Made by a program: the position numbers and the translations under genes. A stretch of 64,000 nucleotides of DNA from assembly GCF_900163965.1 (NCBI RefSeq), contig NZ_FULE01000017.1:1-64000 (forward strand), in the 5' to 3' direction. Below are positions 19,085 to 30,629 of this stretch, in pieces (the stretch's first letter is position 1; each line of letters begins with the position of its first letter). Source of the DNA: Vibrio ruber DSM 16370. GTDB taxonomy: Bacteria; Pseudomonadota; Gammaproteobacteria; Enterobacterales; Vibrionaceae. A model generated the notes under the pieces. That model saw only the letters and a list, made by a program, of their open reading frames with translations. It ran no database searches and was not told the DNA's origin.

Positions 19085-20065
19085 CGCATCGAGATCGGCC
19101 TCTGCCAGCATCAACCCGGCCCGCAGGCCTGTCTTCACCCCGGCATTGGGGAAAATCAGCCACTCATTGGCACGTTCGACCCGATAGGTCACATTACCGT
19201 CCTGCGCAATGACCGTTCCCTGAGCAAAATTGGTGAAGTTTTTGGCATCATCGCTGACATCAATGAAGTGAAAATCATCCGACAGTTTTTTCAGCTCACG
19301 CGCAACCTGATACACCTTAATCGGTGCCAACATATCGGCAGAAAACGCCTCACCACGGATAAAGCATCCCAATGCCTTATCAGCAGCGGCAAAATGGCTG
19401 AGGTCATTCTCACCGAAAGGGCGGGCTTTGCCTAATTCAAGCGTACAACTCTGAACTTGCAGCGCAGCATGGGTGTAATAGCTGAATGTGCCGCCGGGGA
19501 TCGGGTTAATCACCAACGCTTCCAGCCCCATCCCGATCAAACCGTGGAGAAAATCATCTGAAGCCAGTGTCTTTTGCGGTAATACGCCAAAGCGGAGGTG
19601 AAATGATTCACGGATAGCAGTATGCAGATCGAAATGAAACCGTTCTGTACCGGTATCAGCAAAAAATGTTTCGACAATGTTTTCCAGCTCAACCGCACGC
19701 TCAGTCTCCAGACATACCGGATAATCACGGTGGTAACCATGAAATAGTCGGTTCAGATCAACCGACTGGTAGCGAACCCCGGCACGAATGGCACCGGGAT
19801 TGCCGAGCACCACCAATAAACGCACCGCTAAGGGCATTTCCCCGCTCAGTAAGCGGTTCACATGCCGTGACAGAATTTCAATCGGTGCCGTCTCATTGCC
19901 ATGCACCCCCGCCGACATCAACACATGTTTTACGTCAGTGGGAGCGACTTTCGGCGCCAGCAGCAGAACACCGTCCGCCAGCCACCGCCAGGTTAAATAA
20001 TCGTTTTCTCCGGCGGTTTCAGCCGGTGGTTGCCCCTGTAACGTTGTGTGCAGAAAATCCTTCAT
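19076..20065 (-). CDS. astE: Succinylglutamate desuccinylase
   Basis: A 329-residue zinc hydrolase of the AstE/AspA (M14-like) family. It carries out the last step of the arginine succinyltransferase pathway, N-succinylglutamate to succinate plus glutamate. The HxxE zinc motif is in SAGVHGNETAPIE (about residues 50-62), the third ligand His lies in FHFDLHTAIR (about 155), and a catalytic Glu is near CTLELGKARPFG. It is the last gene of the operon, 21 bases after astB. Its stop overlaps the end of the diguanylate cyclase on the other strand. Confidence 0.93.
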   Translation of the reverse strand: MKDFLHTTLQGQPPAETAGENDYLTWRWLADGVLLLAPKVAPTDVKHVLMSAGVHGNETAPIEILSRHVNRLLSGEMPLAVRLLVVLGNPGAIRAGVRYQSVDLNRLFHGYHRDYPVCLETERAVELENIVETFFADTGTERFHFDLHTAIRESFHLRFGVLPQKTLASDDFLHGLIGMGLEALVINPIPGGTFSYYTHAALQVQSCTLELGKARPFGENDLSHFAAADKALGCFIRGEAFSADMLAPIKVYQVARELKKLSDDFHFIDVSDDAKNFTNFAQGTVIAQDGNVTYRVERANEWLIFPNAGVKTGLRAGLMLAEADLDALM

Positions 20066-20086
20066 CTTTTTCTCCTTTCCTGCCGA

Positions 20087-21457
20087 TTAACGCTGGAACG
20101 GATAGATAGATCCCAAATGCAGAATCCGAGTCAACTCATCCAGCGCGGTCTGGTTTTCGAGCAGCAACTGTGGATCGGCCAAATCAGATTCCGACAGGCG
20201 ATCCCGGTAATGTGTCTCAACCCAGTTCGTAAGCGTCCGGTAAACGTCATCATTCATCATTACATGCGGATTGGTTGCCTGAATTTCAGCGTCATTCAAC
20301 ACAACCCGTAAGCGCAAACAAGCCGGACCGCCGCCATTACGCATACTTTCCCGTAAATTGAAGACCTGCACTTCATCGATCGGACCGCCATGTTGTATCA
20401 GTTCGGAAAGATAGCGCCACACCCCTTCATGTTCCCGGGCTTCCTGCGGGACGACAATCAGCATTTTACCATCGGGTTTGGTCAAAAGCTGGCTATTAAA
20501 CAGATAAGTGTTAACTGCGTCCGCAACTGATACCTGTGACCCCGGAACTTCAATCGGGATAAACGCCCCCCCGACCGCAGCAAGTTTGGCGTGAATCTCT
20601 GCAAATACTGCCGATGAATTGAGAAACGCTTCCTGATGATGAAACAGCACCGGGCCGTTACTGACGGCAATCACATCATTATGGAACACCCCTTGATCAA
20701 TCACACCGGGATTTTGCTGCACAAATACCGTCCTTGCCGGATCCAATTGATGCAGACGAGCAATGGCCTGACTGGCTTCACGGGTCTGACGGGCAGGATA
20801 GCGCTTGGGCTCGGCCCGTCCGCCATAAACCTGACGGCCATAGACGAACACTTCCACCCCGGCCGCACCGTAATGCTGACATAAACGATTATGATTGGCA
20901 GCCCCTTCGTCTCCCATCACCGCTTGCTGTGGTAATGCCGCATGATGGGCAAAATGATCGGGGTCGGGAAAAATACTGCGCAGCGCGTTGCCGGTGGTTT
21001 CTGCTTCAATCGCCCGGTGCAATTTATTGTTCAGATTTGCCACCGTAAAATGTACCCGCCTGTCTTGTGTATCTGCCGACGGAGAAACCGTGGCCGCATT
21101 GGCAACCCACATCGAAGAGGCGGAACTCACGGCAGTCAGAATTTCCGGTGCTTGCTGCGCAGCCTGAGCCAACACTTGTGCATCCGTCCCGGAAAATCCC
21201 AACTGGCGTAACGTCCGGATACAGGGACGCTCCTGTGGGGGCAGAATCCCCTGTTTGAATCCGCTATCCGCCAGCGCCTTCATTTTTTTCAGCCCTTGCA
21301 GTGCAGCCAGCTTCGGATTGGCTGCCTGACTTTTGTTACTGGTTGAGGCGACATTCCCGAATGACAATCCGGCATAGTTATGTGTCAGACCGACTAAACC
21401 GTCAAAATTGACTTCAGCGGCGGACATGGGCGATTGCTTGTCTTGCGTCATTTCCAT
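20087..21457 (-). CDS. astB: N-succinylarginine dihydrolase
   Basis: A 456-residue enzyme of the amidinotransferase/dihydrolase fold that turns N2-succinylarginine into succinylornithine, ammonia and CO2. Signature blocks are [19 protein letters not shown] near the start, [32 protein letters not shown] with the catalytic His, and [14 protein letters not shown] with the catalytic Cys near residue 375. The length is normal for AstB (447 in E. coli). It lies 17 bases after astD in the AST operon. Confidence 0.95.
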   Translation of the reverse strand: MEMTQDKQSPMSAAEVNFDGLVGLTHNYAGLSFGNVASTSNKSQAANPKLAALQGLKKMKALADSGFKQGILPPQERPCIRTLRQLGFSGTDAQVLAQAAQQAPEILTAVSSASSMWVANAATVSPSADTQDRRVHFTVANLNNKLHRAIEAETTGNALRSIFPDPDHFAHHAALPQQAVMGDEGAANHNRLCQHYGAAGVEVFVYGRQVYGGRAEPKRYPARQTREASQAIARLHQLDPARTVFVQQNPGVIDQGVFHNDVIAVSNGPVLFHHQEAFLNSSAVFAEIHAKLAAVGGAFIPIEVPGSQVSVADAVNTYLFNSQLLTKPDGKMLIVVPQEAREHEGVWRYLSELIQHGGPIDEVQVFNLRESMRNGGGPACLRLRVVLNDAEIQATNPHVMMNDDVYRTLTNWVETHYRDRLSESDLADPQLLLENQTALDELTRILHLGSIYPFQR

Positions 21458-21474
21458 ACTCCTTTCACAACGGT

Positions 21475-23999
<2,525 letters not shown>

Positions 24000-24041
24000 T
24001 TTTCATTATCCCTGAATGGTTGATGTTCACGATAGACAAGT

Positions 24042-25085
24042 TCAAGCCTTGTCACTGACGGGAAAGCACCAGATCTGTGTTCCCGGCTCAATCTTGTCTT
24101 GATGATTGATTGCCAGCGTCTGCGACGTTTGAGGGTTAAGCAGCAACGTCGATCCTTCCAGCCATCCTTCTCCCATGACCGCCCGGAAGTCCGTCTCATG
24201 ACTGACGCCAATCAGATACTTGCGACTTTGGGGAAGGCTGTCGACAACTTTCACGCGGCACAGCTTGTGATGCTGCCAGATGTCGAGGGTATTGCGGTTG
24301 GCGGTCAGAATCGGACCGGCATCAAAAATTTCGACGTATTTATCCGGTTCAAACCCCTGCTCACTCAACAGCCCGCATTGTAATTCGGCATCCGGATGCA
24401 CCTGCCCCATCACCGCTTGTGCCTCTTCATGAATCAAAGGGACATACAGCGGGTGGTGCGGCATCAGTTCAGCAATAAAAGTTTTATCCCGGGTGCCGTT
24501 GTAGTATTCCACTTGGTTATAGTCGATCCGGAAAAACTTTCTGCCGACATGCTCCCAAAACGGAGCCCGGCCATTTTCATCAGCCACCCCCGGAATCACT
24601 GCCAGCCAGTCGGTAGTAAAACGCTCCGGATGGATCGACATAAACAGTAACCGACCTAAGGTAACCAAGGCGGGATAAAGGCTCTCTCTGAGAGACGGGA
24701 TGATATAGAAAGAACACAGCTGAGAGTGATCACTGAGATCATGAGTCATGGTCAGCGCATGAATGCGACTGTGGACGTTCAGCTCCCGGGAAGAATGGAT
24801 CAGGATATCATTGCGCAGCGCGTAGAAAGGCTCCTGATATCCGGCCAGTGCGTTGATCGCACCGGTGCCGAGAATCTGGCCGGTCAGCGTTTCTTCCAGC
24901 ACAAAGAAGTAGCTCTCCTCCCCCGGAGACAATACCGCTTGCCGAAACGAATCGATCGACCGTTCTACTTTCTTAATCAGATGAGAACGCTGTGCAGGCA
25001 AAGTATAAACCATCGGGCCGCTTTCATGGGCCAGACGTTCAATTTGTTGGATATCACTCAATTGAGCGGGACGGAAAATAATCAT
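24042..25085 (-). CDS. aruF: Arginine/ornithine succinyltransferase, AruF-type subunit
   Basis: A 347-residue paralogue of the next gene, with the same blocks but diverged: ILGTGAINALAGYQEPF, QLCSFYIIPSLRESLYPALV, FIAELMPHHPLYVPLI and EIFDAGPILTANRNTL. It is the first gene of the operon, as aruF is in Pseudomonas. The frame extends to 25106, but ATG 25085 is preferred because AAGGA lies ten bases upstream and the product starts MIIFRPAQ like its paralogue (MMVIRPVAR). Most enteric AST operons have one astA; two adjacent subunit genes point to the heteromeric Pseudomonas-type enzyme. No astC/aruC aminotransferase precedes it. Confidence 0.88.
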   Translation of the reverse strand: MIIFRPAQLSDIQQIERLAHESGPMVYTLPAQRSHLIKKVERSIDSFRQAVLSPGEESYFFVLEETLTGQILGTGAINALAGYQEPFYALRNDILIHSSRELNVHSRIHALTMTHDLSDHSQLCSFYIIPSLRESLYPALVTLGRLLFMSIHPERFTTDWLAVIPGVADENGRAPFWEHVGRKFFRIDYNQVEYYNGTRDKTFIAELMPHHPLYVPLIHEEAQAVMGQVHPDAELQCGLLSEQGFEPDKYVEIFDAGPILTANRNTLDIWQHHKLCRVKVVDSLPQSRKYLIGVSHETDFRAVMGEGWLEGSTLLLNPQTSQTLAINHQDKIEPGTQIWCFPVSDKA

Positions 25086-25477
25086 CAACACGAAATCCTT
25101 GTGCAAAATTATTTCAGTACAGACTTGTCTGAGACTCTTAGATTACGAGACCTGACAGAAAAAAGATTATGAAAATCTGACCTGATTTTATAATTTTACA
25201 CCATGGCGGAGGATAACGTGCCGCGTTCGGCAATTAATGGCAATCACGATTTCTCATCACTATACAATATACGGTGTTGCGGTAACCATACGCCCGGAAT
25301 CATACAACGCCCCCCGAAAATATGTAGCACAACAGACCATTGATAGCCGGCATCCTTTTGCAGAATAATTGACCCCCACAACACATTCACTGACCCAATA
25401 TGCATTAAACTGCTTACTTGATTCCTTGTTACTGCGCTCCGATTGTATCTGTTTAATCAACGTACAGTGAGGCTTTT
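25086..25477. other. Intergenic region between the AST operon and the expansin gene
   Basis: About 390 bases separate two divergent genes, so both promoters must lie here. I see no gene. A small palindrome AGATT-5-AATCT stands at 25164-25178, about 80 bases before the aruF ATG. No clear ARG box was found. Confidence 0.4.
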
Positions 25478-26179
25478 ATGAAAAACACATCTAGTTTATT
25501 GTTTATACTAAGTATTTTACTCTGCGGACCAAGTTTCGCGGATAATTCAATCCATACCGGTGAAGGGACATTTTATGGTTACGGCGGTGGCGGCAACTGT
25601 AGTTTCCCGTTACCGGATGACGCAATCTATACCGCAGCAATGAACGCGACGGACTATGATGGTTCAGCGGCTTGTGGTGCCGTGATTGAAGTGACCAATA
25701 TGAATACCAACCAGACTGTCACCGTGCGTATCGATGACCAATGCCCTGAGTGTAAAAAGGGCGATGTCGATCTGGATCAGGATGCTTTTGCTGAAATTTC
25801 ACCGCTTCAGGCAGGTCGTATTCCCATTTCTTGGAAGTATGTTGCGAACGAACAAGCCGGTAATATGAAGCTGTATTTTAAAGAAGGTTCCAGCCAGTGG
25901 TGGACGGCCATTCAGGTTCGTGATCATAAATATCCGATCGCGGCTATGTCATATCGGGTTTCCGGCTCAGGCAACGACTACACTCAGCTCACGCGTCAAC
26001 CCTATAATTATTTCGTCAAAAATGATGGATTTGGTGTTGGCCCCTATGACTTCCTGATTACTGACTTTTGGGGACAAACCGTCGAAGTAAAATCTGTGTC
26101 ACTTATTCTGAATACTGAGATAGATACAGCAATGCAATTACCGACACATACAAACGTAAACGGTGCATCGCACCGATAA
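25478..26179 (+). CDS. Secreted bacterial expansin (EXLX1-like)
   Basis: A 233-residue protein with a signal peptide (about 1-21) and two expansin domains. The first (about 22-120) is a double-psi beta-barrel with GEGTFYGYGGGGNCSF and an Asp-rich RIDDQCPECKKGDVDL segment matching the active cleft. The second (about 121-215) is a CBM63-like domain with KEGSSQWWTAIQVRDHKYPI, whose paired Trp residues bind cellulose, and a YNYFV block. It closely resembles Bacillus EXLX1. Expansins loosen plant or algal cell-wall polysaccharide without cutting it. Four cysteines (GNC, AAC, and CPEC) probably form disulfides, as in plant and some bacterial expansins; one Cys sits where EXLX1 has Tyr73. It is monocistronic, with a terminator 100 bases downstream. 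Confidence 0.92.
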   Translation: MKNTSSLLFILSILLCGPSFADNSIHTGEGTFYGYGGGGNCSFPLPDDAIYTAAMNATDYDGSAACGAVIEVTNMNTNQTVTVRIDDQCPECKKGDVDLDQDAFAEISPLQAGRIPISWKYVANEQAGNMKLYFKEGSSQWWTAIQVRDHKYPIAAMSYRVSGSGNDYTQLTRQPYNYFVKNDGFGVGPYDFLITDFWGQTVEVKSVSLILNTEIDTAMQLPTHTNVNGASHR

Positions 26180-26280
26180 TCAGGTGCCATCCGTAACAAG
26201 GATTCAATCAAAAAGTAACATTGAAGTTGTGTCAAAATGGTTGATACAGACTCACAAGAGAGCCGATATCATCCACGCAC

Positions 26281-26308
26281 AAAAAATGCACCCGAAGGTG
26301 CATTTTTT
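26281..26308. terminator. Bidirectional rho-independent terminator
   Basis: Stem TGCACC/GGTGCA with a CGAA loop, flanked by AAAAAA on one side and TTTTTT on the other. It lies between the convergent expansin and alcohol dehydrogenase genes and can serve both. Confidence 0.9.
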
Positions 26309-26424
26309 ACGTCATAATTTTTTGCCTTGTCACTCTTTTTGCTCTGTCACTCTTTCTGCCCTGTTACTCAAAGCAACGATAAATCACTGCAAATATGAAT
26401 CACTGACGGCAAATCATCGTCGGG

Positions 26425-27477
26425 TTATGCGCTTTCAGGCATACTTGCCATATCAATGACAAAACGATAGCGAACGTCGGAACGTTCCATACGCTCGTAC
26501 GCATCATTGATTTCATCCATGCGAATCATTTCACACTCAGGCAACACATTATGTTCACCACAGAAATCCAGCATTTCCTGGGTTTCCGGAATCCCCCCGA
26601 TCAACGAACCGGCAATACGGCGACGGCCAAAAATCATCGGAACGGTTGATGGTTCTTCCAACAGGCCGACCTGACCGACGATCACCAGTGTGCCATTCAC
26701 ATCCATCAGCGGAACATAGCCAGTGACATCATGCTTGACCGGAATCGTATCAATAATCAAATCAAAGCTGGACTGCGCTTGCGCCATGGCCGCTTCATCC
26801 GAAGAGATCAAATAATGCTGCGCACCCAATGCTTTCGCATCTTCAAGCTTAGAATCAGTACGGCCCACAACAGTCACCACGGCACCCATTGCGACTGCAA
26901 GTTTCACAGCCATATGACCAAGACCGCCCAATCCCAGCACGGCAACTCTGGTTCCGGGTTTCACATCCCAGGCTTTGAGCGGCGAATAAGTGGTGATACC
27001 GGCACACAACAGTGGCGCCACACGGGAAAGATCCAGCGATTTCGGAATGGATAACACGAATTCTTCACGGACAACAACATGACGCGAGTAACCACCTTGT
27101 GTCGGTTCATGGGTATGACGATCCTGACCAGAATAGGTTGGCGTCATCCCTTCCCGACAGAATTGCTCTTCTCCGGCTTCACACTGATCACAGTGTTGAC
27201 ATGAATCGACCATACAGCCGACACCAACGGTATCACCAACCTGATAGCGCGAGACATCAGACCCGACAGCCGTCACCCGGCCGATAATTTCGTGTCCCGG
27301 AACAAGCGGGTAAGTTGAACCGCCCCAATCATTACGAACCGAATGCAAATCCGAATGGCAAACACCACAGTAGAGAATCTCGATTGCAACATCATTTTCT
27401 CTTAGCTCCCGACGCTCAAATGCATACGGTTTCAAATCTGAACCCTGACTGTATGCTGCGTAGCCAACTGTTTTCAT
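26425..27477 (-). CDS. Zinc-dependent NADP alcohol/aldehyde dehydrogenase (YahK-like)
   Basis: A 350-residue medium-chain dehydrogenase of the cinnamyl-alcohol-dehydrogenase group. Catalytic zinc ligands are in CGVCHSDLH and GHEIIGRV. The structural zinc site is CQHCDQCEAGEEQFC, and the Rossmann glycine motif is VLGLGGLGHMAVKLA followed by VVGRTDSK, which suggests NADPH. It probably reduces aldehydes in the cytosol, like E. coli YahK (349 residues). ATG 27477 is chosen over 27483 because the ribosome site AGGAG abuts the earlier ATG with no spacer. No operon partner is visible. Confidence 0.9.
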   Translation of the reverse strand: MKTVGYAAYSQGSDLKPYAFERRELRENDVAIEILYCGVCHSDLHSVRNDWGGSTYPLVPGHEIIGRVTAVGSDVSRYQVGDTVGVGCMVDSCQHCDQCEAGEEQFCREGMTPTYSGQDRHTHEPTQGGYSRHVVVREEFVLSIPKSLDLSRVAPLLCAGITTYSPLKAWDVKPGTRVAVLGLGGLGHMAVKLAVAMGAVVTVVGRTDSKLEDAKALGAQHYLISSDEAAMAQAQSSFDLIIDTIPVKHDVTGYVPLMDVNGTLVIVGQVGLLEEPSTVPMIFGRRRIAGSLIGGIPETQEMLDFCGEHNVLPECEMIRMDEINDAYERMERSDVRYRFVIDMASMPESA

Positions 27478-28250
27478 GATCATCTCCTGTTTCGTGATGA
27501 ATTTTTGCTAATGACACATAAGGATTACTGTCATTCAGCGTACTAAAAATATTATTCATAAGGGCATAAAAGCATAATACATTATCATTGAATTTCAATC
27601 ATAAAATATATTACCCCAATTAAAATGAGGTAATCGATAAATATAGATCACCTCATATCACTTGATATATTCATTAGCACAACATATGCAATAAAATACG
27701 TTCATCTGTAAACAAGATATATTATTATCTTGAATATATTTATATGTCCCTCCCTTTTTTCATATATTATATTGACAAATATATCACCCCATCATAACTC
27801 TGCACCGATTCCCGACCTGACTTTCTGATCAGCGATTAACAGGCTAATCAAATAAATACCGATATCGGCCCGGCTATTCCCGACTTGATCTTGTGCCACA
27901 GCATCAAGAACGAACTCAACAGACTCAACAAAAAAATCCTGATCTTCTAGTAACATATGCTTCATCTACTCCATAAGTTATGCCGCTTTCATGACAAGCG
28001 GATCTGACAAAAAATAAGCACTACAGAAGCAAACAGGCCACGAACACCCAATCAATCATGTCTTTTGCGACGGAGTACACGACCATTTGGCTGTTCTCCG
28101 GAGCAGGCAATGATATTATTTTTTCACTTGCCCGGCGGGGGAGATATAACCGGCTTGAATCTGTTGTCAGAATCTTAAATCTCTCCTTAAAACAGATAAA
28201 GCTTTCACGGGCAATCTCATACTAAAATCATACTAAAATAGGGCTTCAGG
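27478..28250. other. AT-rich intergenic region
   Basis: About 770 bases lie between two divergent genes. One possible small gene (27792-27965, minus) is listed separately. An AT-rich perfect palindrome CAAGATA-6-TATCTTG stands at 27713-27732 and could be an operator or a weak terminator for the small gene. Nothing else was supported. Confidence 0.4.
27792..27965 (-). CDS. Possible small protein, 57 residues
   Basis: This minus-strand frame runs ATG to TGA with GGAG five bases before the start. The product is mixed and non-repetitive: an acidic N-terminal half (MLLEDQDFFVESVEFVLDAV) and a C-terminal half that looks like a helix (SRADIGIYLISLLIADQKV). Its composition looks more protein-like than chance AT-rich translation, and it sits in an otherwise empty region. 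I do not recognise the family. It would be transcribed away from the HTH regulator gene and toward the alcohol dehydrogenase start. Confidence 0.45.
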   Translation of the reverse strand: MKHMLLEDQDFFVESVEFVLDAVAQDQVGNSRADIGIYLISLLIADQKVRSGIGAEL

Positions 28251-28937
28251 ATGTCAAATGACAATATTAAGACGTTTTCTTACCTTAAAGGAACAGCGTT
28301 TACCAATAATTTAAAATACCAAACTCAGTGTAAAGATTATATTGAATTATCCAATTTGCTGAGTATTCCAAAATCCACTTTCAGTACATGGAATGCGCAT
28401 AACCGTACCTCTCATGAACTGATTGTCCGACTGCATCTCTCACTGGGGATTCCCGTCAAACAACTCGCTTTGCCGAGGGATTATCCACTCAAGGATTTAC
28501 ATCCTTCGCTATGGGAAAGTCATGAATTCATACCGCAAATACAGGATCAGGCCAACTTTTACCAATCTCAGGCAGAAACCCGCCAGATATATCAGCACGC
28601 CACAGTTATCCTGCAACGATTCAGTCTCAGAGATGGGGAATTAATCAGTACCGGAGAGTCACCCTATGCCGCTCAGAGAATGCATGAGCTGCAACTCAAA
28701 GCGGCCTCAACGATCGAAGTTGAAACCACCGATACCATTTATCTGATAGATCAAAAAACTCAGGATATTGTTTCCGGCCGTTATCTGCTGGATATTGATG
28801 GCAGAATGCTGCTTCATACGGCACAACGCTTACCGGAACAGCAGATGCGTATTGTGTTTCCTGATGGTGCGGCGACCATCGATACCAACAAAGTCCGCGT
28901 TCTCGGACGAGTCGTTCTTACAATACAGCGGTCTTGA
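28251..28937 (+). CDS. HTH transcriptional regulator, CI-repressor-like
   Basis: A 228-residue protein with an N-terminal phage-CI-type helix-turn-helix (about 15-75; LSNLLSIPKSTFSTWNAHNR is the recognition region). A linker and a C-terminal beta domain (about 140-225; VSGRYLLDIDGRMLLHTAQR and VRVLGRVVLTIQ) resemble the S24/LexA fold. I do not see the Ser-Lys catalytic pair, so autocleavage is doubtful. Similar free-standing regulators are common in Vibrio chromosomes and are not linked to a prophage here. Targets cannot be inferred. The start at 28251 has AGGGCTTCAGG upstream. Confidence 0.75.
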   Translation: MSNDNIKTFSYLKGTAFTNNLKYQTQCKDYIELSNLLSIPKSTFSTWNAHNRTSHELIVRLHLSLGIPVKQLALPRDYPLKDLHPSLWESHEFIPQIQDQANFYQSQAETRQIYQHATVILQRFSLRDGELISTGESPYAAQRMHELQLKAASTIEVETTDTIYLIDQKTQDIVSGRYLLDIDGRMLLHTAQRLPEQQMRIVFPDGAATIDTNKVRVLGRVVLTIQRS

Positions 28938-29028
28938 CCAGACATGCATTGATTAATGATGACTGACTCCGTCATGATGTTAAACTGTGACAAGTATTAA
29001 ACTCTACGATAGCAAATAGGTGAAGATG

Positions 29029-30066
29029 ATGTCCCAACCCATAAAAACGGCCGTGATTGGCTACGGTTATTCTGCCAAAACGTTTCATATCCCGTTTCTT
29101 GAATCTTTACCTCAGTTCCAGTTTTGCGCCATTAGCAGTCGTCAGCAGGCAGTGATTACAGCGCAATATCCGGCTGTCACCTGCTACGAAAGCGCAGAGC
29201 GCTTGATTAAACAGTCAGATGCAGAGCTGGTGATTATTACCGCCCCTAATGATGTCCATTTCTCTTTGGCAAAAATGGCGCTGGAACATGGTAAACATGT
29301 GGTTGTCGAAAAACCATTTGTTACCCGTGCCCGCGACGGAGAAACACTGATGCGTATCGCACAAGAAAAGCAGCTCACGCTCAGTGTTTACCACAACCGC
29401 CGCTGGGATCACGATTTTCTGACCGTGAAAAAACTACTCGCTGACGGCAAGCTGGGCGAGATCAAGTGGTTTGAGTCCCATTTTGACCGCTACCGGCCAG
29501 AAGCCAGAGATCGCTGGCGCGAGTCTGCGGATGTCGAAGGCTCCGGTATTCTCTATGATCTCGCCCCTCACCTTATCGATCAGGCTCTGGAACTTTTCGG
29601 TATGCCAAAGGCGATCACCGCGCAATGCCGCTCAATGCGGCAAGTTGACGGGGCGACAGATTTCTTCAACGTGTTATTAGACTATTCGGATTTTCTGGTA
29701 CAACTTCATGCCAACCCATATAGTCCCGGTGACAATCTGCGCTATAAGATTTTGGGAACCAAAGCAAAATATATCAAAATAGGGCTTGATCCTCAGGAAG
29801 AACGGCTCAAAGCAGGTAACAAGATTACAGCACGACGGCAAGAAGTCGTCTTCATCGCCGAAGGGAGCCTCTACACTGAAGAATATGTTGAATTGATACC
29901 GACGGAACAAGGCGGCTATGAAAATTACTTTGTTCAGTTAGCCGACTCCATTCGTCACGGAACACCACCACCGGTGACCGCGAAAGAGGCCTTAAACACC
30001 ATTCGCCTGATAGAACTCGCGATAAAAAGCAGCGAAAGCGGGCAAACCATCCGGATAGAATTGTAA
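29029..30066 (+). CDS. Gfo/Idh/MocA-family oxidoreductase (YdgJ-like)
   Basis: A 345-residue NAD(P)-dependent sugar dehydrogenase-like protein. The N-terminal Rossmann domain carries AVIGYGYSAKTFHIPFL, and the family catalytic Lys is in VVEKPFVTRA (EKP motif). The C-terminal domain (about 125-345) has the DLAPHLIDQALELFG block with the conserved Asp and His. The length and blocks fit E. coli YdgJ, whose physiological substrate is uncertain. ATG 29029 is chosen because AGGTGA lies five bases before it; the frame also allows 29026 and a GTG at 29020. It is likely monocistronic. Confidence 0.88.
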   Translation: MSQPIKTAVIGYGYSAKTFHIPFLESLPQFQFCAISSRQQAVITAQYPAVTCYESAERLIKQSDAELVIITAPNDVHFSLAKMALEHGKHVVVEKPFVTRARDGETLMRIAQEKQLTLSVYHNRRWDHDFLTVKKLLADGKLGEIKWFESHFDRYRPEARDRWRESADVEGSGILYDLAPHLIDQALELFGMPKAITAQCRSMRQVDGATDFFNVLLDYSDFLVQLHANPYSPGDNLRYKILGTKAKYIKIGLDPQEERLKAGNKITARRQEVVFIAEGSLYTEEYVELIPTEQGGYENYFVQLADSIRHGTPPPVTAKEALNTIRLIELAIKSSESGQTIRIEL

Positions 30067-30135
30067 TCGGGACAATGCGTTTATTAGTAGCATATGCCAT
30101 AAATAAGGTTTATACTCCCTGAAGGGCTTATGCTT

Positions 30136-30185
30136 GCCGAACCATAAATAGGCTCGGCGACTAACCCCGTCAGCTCTGGCGGGGT
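30136..30185. other. Two adjacent hairpins after the oxidoreductase gene
   Basis: GCCGA-13-TCGGC at 30136-30158 is followed by ACCCCG-10-CGGGGT at 30164-30185. There is no T-run, so this may be a weak terminator or the structured start of the nqrM transcript. Confidence 0.35.
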
Positions 30186-30279
30186 GGTTGTTGCGTTAGC
30201 ATTGTTTTATCAACTACACTTTTATCAAGAGCGTTGTTCGAACCCAATTCACTTTTGAGCCAACGCTAAAGGAGGCTCC

Positions 30280-30483
30280 GTGACTTACCTGCTGACATTT
30301 GTTGTATTTATCATCCTGATACTCGGTATGGCGATTGGTGTACTATTTCATCGCCGCTCGATTCAGGGAAGTTGTGGCGGTTTGTCTTCTATTGGAGTGG
30401 AGCGGGCCTGTAACTGTAAGGACGTTTGTGAAAATCAGGAAAAGACGCTTTATCAAATCCAGGAACCGGATGATAAACGTTAA
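30280..30483 (+). CDS. nqrM: NqrM, Na+-NQR maturation protein (DUF539)
   Basis: A 67-residue protein with one N-terminal membrane helix (about 3-24) and the family's Cys pattern: SIQGSCGGLSSIGVERACNC continuing DVC, four cysteines in all. In Vibrio, NqrM is needed to assemble the iron site between NqrD and NqrE of the Na+-translocating NADH:quinone reductase. The start is GTG, backed by a very strong AAAGGAGG. Normally the gene sits at the end of the nqr-apbE cluster; here neither nqr nor apbE genes are nearby, so this is a relocated or second copy. Confidence 0.85.
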   Translation: MTYLLTFVVFIILILGMAIGVLFHRRSIQGSCGGLSSIGVERACNCKDVCENQEKTLYQIQEPDDKR

Positions 30484-30569
30484 TCTTGTTAGCTGTTCAG
30501 ACTGACCATGTGCGGAGGAACTATCGGAATATTGAACGATGGTTGGATGGTTCTCTTTATGGGGGGTGG

Positions 30570-30609
30570 GTTTCGTTGCTAAGGTCAATCTCACCTTTCG
30601 CAACGAAAC
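30570..30609. repeat. Long perfect hairpin between nqrM and the b562 gene
   Basis: GTTTCGTTGC (30570-30579) and GCAACGAAAC (30600-30609) are exact inverted copies. Inside them AAGGT and ACCTT extend the stem, leaving a seven-base loop (CAATCTC). No T-run follows on either strand. It lies between convergent genes, so it may stop or protect transcripts. Confidence 0.75.
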
Positions 30610-30629
30610 TCGTGTATAACCTGAAAAGA

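Noticed and set aside
25086-25477. An ARG box controlling the AST operon
   Set aside because: Only a short AGATT-5-AATCT palindrome is present; it does not match the ArgR consensus.
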